Shown here piece after piece: positions 56,201 to 64,000 of a stretch of 64,000 bases of DNA; positions within the stretch are counted from its first letter, which is position 1; each line of letters starts with the position of its first letter. The notes below the pieces were generated by a model, which saw nothing but the letters and a program-made list of their open reading frames with translations, did no database searches and was not told where the DNA came from. Position numbers and translations under genes: made by a program. Source of the DNA: Erodium maritimum (lineage: Eukaryota; Streptophyta; Magnoliopsida; Geraniales; Geraniaceae); the NCBI GenBank assembly GCA_963921825.1, contig OY997591.1:41871825-41935824 (forward strand). The letters run 5' to 3'.

Positions 56201-59018
56201 ATGAGCGGTATATGCCCACACCCCTTCACGGATATCTAGAAGTCCATGATTTGAAATAGATGATTCGATATGCAAGAAACCTACCATTGCCATACAAATT
56301 ACGTTTGGATTTACTGATTTCTCCCCTTTGGTTGCTTATAGAAAAATGCAAGAATCTTATCATTGCCATAAAGTTTATCGTAGAAGTTCAATAATATTAC
56401 TAGTTACCATTTCAGTTTACCGGTGTTTCATCCTAAATGTCATATCAAAGGTAAAAACTGAGGATATTCTTATGGGAAACTGGCAAAAAAATGCCATGTA
56501 CTATAAATTTTTGCAGGTTGGTACCCGTATTTCTAAATCGTTAAGGGTTGTGGCCTTGCACTTTTATTTTGTTGCGTTAGATTCAATTTACGTCAAGATG
56601 ACGATTTCCCTTGAAATTTTAAATAAAAATAAAAAAAACTATGAATCATTTTTTTGGTTTTTAAGTTCTACTATCATAAATAAATTTTGGGATAATTGTC
56701 CAAAACTACCCTAAAGTTTCGTCCACAAACGAGTTGATGCACAAAGTTTTGTCCACGCTGTGTGGCTACCCTGAAGTTTTGTCCACGCTTTTGTGGGTGC
56801 ATTGAAGTTTTGCCCACGCTTTTGTAGGCGCATTTAAGTTTTGTCCACGCTTTGTGGGTGCATTGAAGTTTTGTCCACGCTTCTATTTAATCCGGGAAGC
56901 ACTGCCCAGACCATCATTCTGAACATCCCTATTACATCAAAACTAAAAAAGTCGTGGACAAAACTTCAGGGTAGCCACACAGCGTGGACGAAACTTTGTG
57001 CATCAACTCGTTTGTGGACGAAACTTTAGGGTAGTTTTGGACAATTATCCCATAAATTTTCACTCTACTAACTAGTTTTTGAAAAGCACTCTACTAACTT
57101 AATCAAGTCAATCAAATTCTAAACCTTTTATTTTTAATTTGAAATTTCAAGGGAAACACTGTCATTTTAGAACAATTTGACACAAAATGCAACAAAATAA
57201 AAGTTCAGGGCAACAACCTCCAACGATTTGAAGATAAGTGTACCAACCTGCAAAAAAGCAATAGTACAAGGCACTTCTTTGGCATTATCTCTATTGTATC
57301 TATAGCTAATATTATTTATCAGTTCATATCTAATATATTGTTTATCTGTCAGAGGTCTAACTCATAGGATATACTATCCTCGTCATTTCTGCTGCAGCAT
57401 TGTTAATCACTGTGACACTGACACTGAACCCATGAGGACATTCAAGTCCAATCCAACACATTCTAATACCATAATTATCTTGTTAAACACTACCTCATCG
57501 AACAAGTTATTTCTTTGGTATAGGCAGAAGCAAAATTTCCCTTACTTTTAACGGTATAATTAGAGAAGTGATAGATGTAACTGCTTTGACCTTGACTTAA
57601 ACAAGAATGAAACTCAAGGGTGGTCTTTTCATCCCTTTAAAACAGTTGTGAAGAATTAGTACTCATTCAGGCTTACTGGCACAACAAGCTATGGAAACAG
57701 AACTTCACCTAGTGGTGTCTGTAGACGGATTCTGAATGCAGATATTTCTTCTAGACTGTTTTGTTGAATACAAATCAATAGTATTATTTTGTCTGTGTTC
57801 TTTTTGACAAACCATAAGTAGTACACCTAGGTGTCTCCATGTGTAGGATAAATACCAAACTGAACCACCTAGGTGTCTCCATGTGTAAGGTAAACACCAA
57901 AATGAACACGAATATGTATACGCGACTAGGCTCATCCATGGAACATATATTTTAAACCTATAACTAACTCACAAAACTGATTTATATATGTTGATAGGTT
58001 TACTTTTTATGTACTTTCATCTGAAATTATACTGTATCCTATAAACTATTACATAGTAAATCCGTTCAATACTGTAGTAGTGTATTGAGGATGTAGCAGA
58101 CTGATGTTAAAAATAAGGATTGTGTTATGAGTTCGTAAAACTTCAGTGGACAAATTTGATTATTGGGCAGAAGAATGCATTATACATAGAAGAAGAGGAG
58201 CACCAATTGACAGATGAGAGAAAGTTGATAGTTTGTTTTAACAGGCTATGTTATCTCTGATTTGTGTAGGTGCCAACAGATATTTTTACATGTGTTTAAA
58301 TGACTTGCTTGCATTTGGTGGTGGTGGAGACTTTGCTTTATCTTTGGACGGGGATCTGTAAGCATCTTTCTTCGAGGATATAGTTATTTGTTTATTACTG
58401 AATATAGAGCCACGTTTTAACTTGGTTGAGCCTATATTTGAAAAGGTTGAATGGAACTAGCGGAGCCTGTGATACATTTGGAAACTTATGCTTGGCTCAT
58501 AACCCAGAGTTTGAATTAAAGAATGTTGAGGTAAACTAAGTTCTATTATCGTCTCGCGCCAATAGCTGGCTCTTTTTGTTCATGTGCATTTCTTACTTTT
58601 TTTGTCGCATTTTATACTCATGGTTAGATAATACTCTGAGAATTGGGTTGTTGCTTATTTGATTTGCCAGATCTATTCTTTGCTGGTTATAATTGTTCAC
58701 ATTACCATTAGAAAAGCTTCTACTTTATCATGTTTGCTAGTGCATCATAAACATTTTCGTATGGTTAGATGTTTGTAATTAAATTCGACTACAAATACTG
58801 AGAACTGGTTGTTGCTTATTTGCTGGTTTATCATGCTTGCTAGTGCATCATATTTTCGTATAGTTAGAATCCTATCTTGAGTGCATGCTAATAGTAATAG
58901 CATAGATTTTGATTTCAATGTCTTAAGATTAGATTCACTTCTTTTGCTGACTTATCCAAGTATTTGCCCTTTTATGCAGTTGTGGGGATTCACGCACTCA
59001 TCGCAGTACCTGAGATGA
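53264..59018 (+). CDS. TLDc domain-containing protein, complete, eight exons, 337 aa
   Basis: Exons: 53264-53380, 54559-55025, 55112-55184, 55321-55401, 55546-55609, 58270-58357, 58446-58530, 58980-59018; sum 1,014 nt. All introns are GT-AG and the phases fit. The protein starts MDALKEKVTERLSRLFADSP with a Ser/Pro-rich N-terminus (residues 19-33). It has an acidic, low-complexity middle, then a TLDc domain from about residue 165 to the end: LYSTLRHGISLRTLIRKSA, GPCLLIVGDKKGAVFGGLL, TFVFTTIYGAPRLFRPTGAN, LAFGGGGDFALSLDGDL, ELKNVELWGFTHSSQYLR. TLDc proteins are linked to oxidative-stress protection and V-ATPase regulation in animals; the plant role is less defined. Intron 5 is 2.66 kb and carries MITEs. 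No disruption is seen. Confidence 0.95.
53690..54056. repeat. Diverged tandem duplication in TLDc intron 1
   Basis: 53700-53825 and 53930-54050 share GAGCTGAAAATG-CAAT--, ATTGTTAAT/ATTATTAATG and flanking TTTGATTT-AC blocks. The last ~34 bases recur a third time at 54377-54410, across the MITE. Confidence 0.65.
54059..54377. mobile_element. MITE with 9-bp TSD in TLDc intron 1
   Basis: TTATATATA at 54059-54067 and 54369-54377 flanks 301 bp (54068-54368). Terminal inverted repeats of ~60 bp (left GGGTTAATCGTCAAAGG, right the complement of AGGTTGATTTCCAAAAG) continue through TTACCCTT-TGTATTGG-CATGTGCAG. A 9-bp TSD fits a Mutator-type (MULE) origin. Confidence 0.85.
54411..54525. repeat. SINE-like repeat with (TTG)n tail
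   Basis: ATTCATGTGGATGACTCAAC...GCCTACCCCAGTTAATTGGG ending GTTGTTGTTGT. A related copy is at 62093-62200. TTG tails are known from plant SINEs of the TS type. No box A/B was identified in this copy. Confidence 0.55.
56490..57273. repeat. Older inverted repeat enclosing a MITE, TLDc intron 5
   Basis: Left arm 56490-56640 and right arm 57118-57273 are reverse complements with roughly 75-80% identity. Anchors are ATGCC-TGTACTAT, TTGCAGGTTGGTAC, CTTTTATTTTGTTGC and TTTCCCTTGAAAT. The younger MITE (56689-57051) lies between the arms. Confidence 0.8.
56680..57060. mobile_element. Foldback MITE, ~99-bp near-perfect arms, 9-bp TSD, TLDc intron 5
   Basis: ATAAATTTT at 56680-56688 and 57052-57060 flanks 363 bp (56689-57051). 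Arms begin GGGATAATTGTCCAAAACTA and match over about 99 bp with one mismatch seen. Inside each arm AGTTT-GTCCACGC is itself repeated four or more times. 9-bp TSD suggests a MULE-type parent. Confidence 0.92.
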
Positions 59019-59598
59019 TGCAAAACTGACGTGAACATCTTCTGATTCTCCCCAATTTTGCTCTCCCTTTCAGTCCAGCTCTATCAATATCAATCCAAAG
59101 TCTTAATGATGGGATCTTTAGGCATTGCTTCAAAGTTATTACTTGTACAATGATACTTTGGTGGTGTGTTTCCAACTCATCAATCTTTCAGTGTTATTGT
59201 TTCATTTAATGACTGGAAAATACTCCTCCGTATTCGCCTTCACTTGAGGACCTCTAACTAGAGGTGATATTAGCAATTTCCATGTATACCAAAACAAGAC
59301 AAATATAGAACAAAAACTGTCAGAAGAAAGTAAATTAGTTGCAAATAAGTTCGTAGACCTCAAGAATTTCATTTGGAAAATGTAGAAGGTTTTGCAGCAG
59401 GTTTGAGATAAGTAATACATAAAAGCTATTGGCGCATTTACGCCTAAATCTGAATCCGCATCAATAAAAAAATAAACCAGCTCCATTATTTTAAACGACA
59501 ACAAAAATCAGATTTTACAATTCCCCATCAGTCAACATAATAAACAGTACTACATGCATCAAGCATATCCTACTGGAAATCACAGGATGAGGGAGTTC
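59019..59598. other. Convergent intergenic region: 3' UTRs of TLDc and PRP19 genes
   Basis: The two stop codons are 580 bp apart and the genes face each other, so both 3' UTRs lie here and may overlap. No other feature seen. Confidence 0.7.
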
Positions 59599-62500
59599 TC
59601 ATGATTCTGATGGGCCATCATCCTCTGGAAGACCAAATATGCGGAGGTTCCGGTCCATGGACCCCACCGCTAGGTATTTTGCATCTGTGCCAAATTTTAC
59701 ACATGTTGCTCTACCTGCACCAAGCTTTTTGTGTCAGGAAACTAATCCACAGGCATGAATAATAGCTACATCAAGTCAGATAAGAACCTGTGCCAGAAAG
59801 ATCAGGTAAGGTTTTGACACAGTTCCACTCTGATTTCACATTGGCCACTTGGTAGATTCTGCAAAAGTGGATGTTAGTTTTGTAGCTAAACCACAGGAAC
59901 ACTACAATCATATTATTCATTATATTAGAGTATCTCTAGCCATTTTTTTTCAAGTAAACAACATAATAACTGGATATAACTGAAATGAGTTCAATGTTCA
60001 ACCTATTCATTTCTTTTTACAAAGTTCTGAAACTACAACATACAGAAATACCCACCTTATATCAGAGCCTCCTACAGCAAGGTAATTTCCACTATGGTCA
60101 AAGTCCACTGTAAGAGACCACAGACAAAGATTTTAATTATATTTCTCACAAATACTGAAGTTGTTACATCAAGTGAATGAAAAATAGAGCTTTCACTCAA
60201 TTTCTTCATTCATAGCCGATACCTCAACCAGAAGATGATAATAGATCAACAAACTCAAAGCCATTAAAGGAAACAATATAAAATCAATTTGATGATAGAA
60301 AAAATATGACATGGAAGAAATACAAACCAGAATTTGTCGGTGTGTCAGAATCATAAGGTGAGAATGTCCGGAAATTCCTCAGTTTACGTAGATCCCACAG
60401 CTTAACACCATCATGACCCGCAGTCTGCCAAATTCACAAGTCAAAATTAAATGAAAACATAGCATAGAAGGCCAATTCTCAAAATTCCATGCAAGGTGTG
60501 TACCGCAAGGAAGTAACCATTTTCAGAGAAGGATATAGCAGTTACTGGACCAAGATGTCCATCAAATTTTGCAACATTTGCCTGAACACCAGTAAAAGAA
60601 AACACGAGGATCATAATAGGAACAACCAACCCACAGTCTAGCATGAACAGAAATAAAAGCATACACACCTGACTCTTTACATCCCAAATTTTAACAAGGG
60701 CTTCTGAGGTGCCTGTACCCAGAATGAGACCATCAGGATGAAAAGCTGCTGCAGTATAACCACCCTCAGTTGCTGAAGCGTCCGCAACCTGTAGTGAACA
60801 AAGATTTGTAAAATGGACAGGCCTACAAGCAGATGACAGAAAGGATTTTCGACATATATATCATGGATGCACGTGTGGAGCAGAATAGTGTGCAAATGCA
60901 TACTTCACCTACTTTTAGCATATATGTCTCTTAATGTGGCACAGGCATCTCCAGAAACATATTAGTATCTTGCTAAACTGATATTTAAGACATGCATGAT
61001 ACACAAAAATGCTTCCCCTGAAGTAGCATTTCCTCTACATCATTAGGAGTCTAACTTAACCCTGAAGACGCATAAATAAATGTCCGTTGAAACACAGTAC
61101 ATTTGCATAATTACAAATCTCCATGTACATCATCAGAAAGGTCGGTCGCCATCAATGTTCAGGATTTCATTGATGCAGCGAGATATGTTTGGAGATAAAA
61201 AAAATATCAGTGCTGATTATCAAAAGAAAATGAAGGTACCGAATGATTGGTATGTCTCAAAACATTTCAAGACAAAATACATAGTTACAAAAGAATAACT
61301 GACCTGTGTCAGACAGAGACCAGAGGTAATATCGTAGAAGCACCACGTATTATCAAGAGATGCAGTCACAAAGTAGCTGTTTGTGGCATGGACAGTGACA
61401 GCTTGCACCTGGACAGAATAAAAATGCATGTAATCAATGTCTAGAAATAATTGAGTAGCATTTGTAACAGTAGGACCACAGAGATGCCAGGCTCTAACTA
61501 AAAACAATTTGTTGCTCATAAAGTCCTGGATGTCATTAACCGCAATTTATATTTACTATGGATCAAGTATACTAAATGAACTGACTCTATAGCAATAACA
61601 TGATGTAATCAGGCATGTTACAGCAAAATTAGACTAGAGCATTGAAACTTACTAATGCAATGAAAACTAACAGCCCTATAAGCCAACAAACTTGATAAGT
61701 AGGCCATCACCAATATGGCTAAGAAAAAGTTCTACCTCTGCAGTATGATCCTTCAATATGTGCCTACAGCTGTAGTTCCCATCTTCTGAGCCTTGCCACA
61801 CACGAACCGTCTGCCATTACGAAACTAATCAAATTAGATAGCATGCTATTGCTAAGAACATAATAAATAAGGAATTACTAAAACTAGTTATTAAACTAAT
61901 ATTGCTAAGTATAAAACAATATGTGGGCCGTTTAAGTCAAGTTGGTCCACTAAGATCACATAATCAAACCATAAATGAAATGAACTTCTTAACCTTAAGT
62001 TATACTTTATTCCCTCCAAAAATAGTGTACAATTTCCTTATTTGTATGTCAACTATTAAAGGGTTTGGTAATCTATCGTAAACAATGGAAAACAAGCATT
62101 CATGTGCATGACTCAATGTGGTCTGCATTTGGTTCAAGCAGCCTACCCCAATTGATTGAGAAAATAGCCAACTTTTGTTGCTGTTGAATGTCAATTATGC
62201 ATGAACTATCAATAATATCCTGGTTATTGGGCCTACCTAGTGGGTTAGCATATGGAAGTAGCATACGAGGGGACATATGGGGAAATCAAGTCATAATTTC
62301 ACTGATCTTTAATTCTTGTTAAGGGTAAATGAGACACTCATTGTGGTACGATGGAGAATATATAAGCAAAGACTTGTCCTGAAACAGTAAGCACAATTCT
62401 TTATTATTGGTAAAATTTCAGTGAGCCTCAGAATCTTCAGGTATATATGTTCACAGATGATAGCAAGACTATTCATCAGGCAGGCTAGTGAATCAATGAA

Positions 62501-63007
62501 TTTTAGTATGTGCATATAAGAGTTTGACAAGTGCACTCTAAGATAACTAGCATGTAAATAGCAATTTTGCTCAATTTCTACGTCATTTCCACATTTTGAA
62601 CTTTACAGCCTCTTTAGTACTCATCTATTTTTTTCTGTTCCATGTGATAAGGGGATGGTAGCAAACCGATTGATCAAGAATTCCTCAAAGATGTAAAGTC
62701 GAAAACATAACTAGAATTAGACGGTTAAGTTTAAGGCTGATAAAGTAGAGTTCAGCATACCTTGTCAGCCGAGCCCGTAAGAAATAAATCACCTTGTCCC
62801 ACAAATTTTACACTTGTAACCTATCAAACAAATAATGTTCAATTTATAAGAAATTTTCACTGAGAAAAGCAACAACTATAGATAGTATATGGATATGTAG
62901 CAGAAGAAAACCTTCTTCGAATGACCACTGAGTGTAGATATGATCTGTCCAGATGGCCGATCAAAGAGCACAGCATTTGTGTCAACCCCACCAGTTGCAA
63001 TCGTGTC
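59599..63007 (-). CDS. PRP19: PRP19-type pre-mRNA-processing factor (WD40 part, 3' partial of the gene)
   Basis: Spliceosome-associated U-box E3 ligase of the NineTeen complex (MAC3 in Arabidopsis); only the C-terminal WD40 region is in the window. Exons on the minus strand: 63007..62912, 62820..62761, 61810..61736, 61408..61304, 60788..60669, 60581..60503, 60424..60328, 60107..60056, 59858..59788, 59714..59599. The reading is [122 protein letters not shown] and [22 protein letters not shown] repeats follow each other as in the family propeller. The U-box and coiled coil are beyond the right edge. No disruption seen. Confidence 0.95.
62093..62200. repeat. SINE-like repeat in PRP19 intron (related to 54411-54525)
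   Basis: ATTCATGTGCATGACTCAAT...GCCTACCCCAATTGATTGAG and TTTTGTTGCTGTTG tail; same order of blocks as the copy in TLDc intron 1, same strand. Confidence 0.55.
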
Positions 63008-63780
63008 CTAACGATCAAGGAAAGAAAATTAGGACTTAACAAAATAAAATGAATTGCATGCACAGCTGTTACCATCTTCACTACTTATCACGCTAAATAA
63101 ATGTTAAAAGAACCAAAAGAAAGATGAGGTGAATAAAATAGTAGATGCAGAAGTCATCTATCTGTATCAAAAGACAGTCAAAACCGACAATGGTTAACTT
63201 CTTAGTACTAAAAGCAGGAAATTATGTTTAAACTAGTACTTTCAATAAACACAACTCTGTTTAAGTCACAAGAGATAGGGTACATTAGTAGCTGTAAGTA
63301 CCAAGACAGCTATCTCCCTCACTTGTCAATTTGAAAGTATCTTACTATACATGTTTTCCTTAAACAAGTAAGCTCATGTAGACACCACTGGACATATCCC
63401 ATCTGTAGACTTCGATTCGACATGTCAAAGCATGATACTTGTAGTTGTATCCATGTGAGCAAGTGATATATACAGTCGTATAAAGCCATTCATCTCTAAG
63501 ATAGGCTCCACATGCTCCACTTTCAAGAGATGCACGATTAATGGATTTGCATGCACCATAAATAGACCTTATGGCAGTAGTAGCACTGCTGCCTCATGTT
63601 CTTTTTACACAAATATAGCAGTCTAAAATCAAATTTTATTGTACATGAAATAGAGAAAAACCAGTGAAGCACAATCTCAATTACATGAACACCAATCCAA
63701 AAACTCAAGAGACTTAGAGTGTTCATTAATCAAGGTCGTCATCAAAACAAAACTCATTACATACATAACAAACACATATA
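63008..63780. other. PRP19 intron sequence
   Basis: No exon of the family (the block before DTIATGG, e.g. GIVSLD) was found here, so this is intron that continues out of the window. Confidence 0.6.
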
Positions 63781-63784
63781 AATG

Positions 63785-63936
63785 ATCCGTAATTCCTAAT
63801 ATAATCCTAACCTAAGCCGCTCTAGTCTAAGTTAACCTCGAACCCCTATCTGCTACCAAGCAGGTGACTCACTGGGATTAGAATCCCTGACCTCATGGAG
63901 GAGAGAGGGGCCATTTGACCACTAGGCCAACCCCAG
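63785..63936 (-). mobile_element. tRNA-derived SINE head (box A and box B)
   Basis: On the minus strand TGGCCTAGTGG at 63929..63919 fits polymerase III box A, and GGGATTCTAATCCC at 63887..63874 is near box B (GGTTCRANNCC), 31 bases further. The rest continues toward 63785. It lies in the PRP19 intron, and reads in the same direction. Confidence 0.6.
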
Positions 63937-64000
63937 AAGGAAAAAAACTCATTGTATACTAAGTCATGTAAGATACATGTGCATAAATTCAACATAATAG

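Overview
This window is plant nuclear DNA. It has spliced genes with GT-AG introns, plant-type Ty1/copia and Ty3/gypsy LTR retrotransposons, LINEs, SINE-like repeats and MITEs, and an acid phosphatase of the plant vegetative-storage-protein family. The gene sequences look like a eudicot; I cannot name the species. All reading was by eye from the sequence and from remembered family motifs.

Layout. (1) 1-2445: two minus-strand genes, the 5' part of a class-B acid phosphatase (cut by the left edge) and a complete four-exon gene for ribosomal protein uL14 (RPL23, 140 aa). (2) 2605-22132: a nest of Copia elements. A decayed minus-strand Copia (copia-1) carries a LINE-type insertion (4412-5997, 17-bp target duplication) and a plus-strand Copia (copia-2, 7285-20692, TSD TTCAA). 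Copia-2 is itself split by a minus-strand Copia with 1,689-bp LTRs (copia-3, 11073-19519, TSD ATCGT). (3) 22133-24211: an orphan LTR end of a gypsy family. (4) 24480-28456: a broken DUF1985/Ulp1-protease-like gene, probably MULE-associated, followed by a ~290-bp tandem repeat. (5) 28930-31222: the 3' end of a plus-strand Copia (copia-4) with one 750-bp LTR. (6) 31520-49800: a broken hAT/BED zinc-finger transposase-like gene split by a minus-strand gypsy element (gypsy-B, 31947-48089, TSD ATGAA). One LTR of gypsy-B contains an inverted solo LTR (LTR-C, TSD CGGCC/CGACC), and LTR-C contains a third element (gypsy-A, 35140-41287). (7) 50756-52429: a poly(A)-tailed retroposed insertion with a 17-bp TSD. 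(8) 53264-59018: a complete eight-exon TLDc-domain gene whose introns carry two MITEs with 9-bp TSDs, an older inverted repeat and a SINE-like repeat. (9) 59599-64000: the 3' part of a PRP19-type WD40 gene on the minus strand, convergent with the TLDc gene and running off the right edge.

The cellular genes sit at the two ends and the middle ~50 kb is almost entirely transposon-derived. I found no metabolic gene cluster or defence system. The most interesting signals are in the transposons. Copia-3 has almost identical LTRs but clearly dead coding sequence, so it was probably mobilised in trans. The two gypsy LTR types share one half and differ in the other, and their leaders conserve palindromic hairpins. 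The TLDc intron holds a near-perfect ~99-bp inverted repeat nested in an older one.
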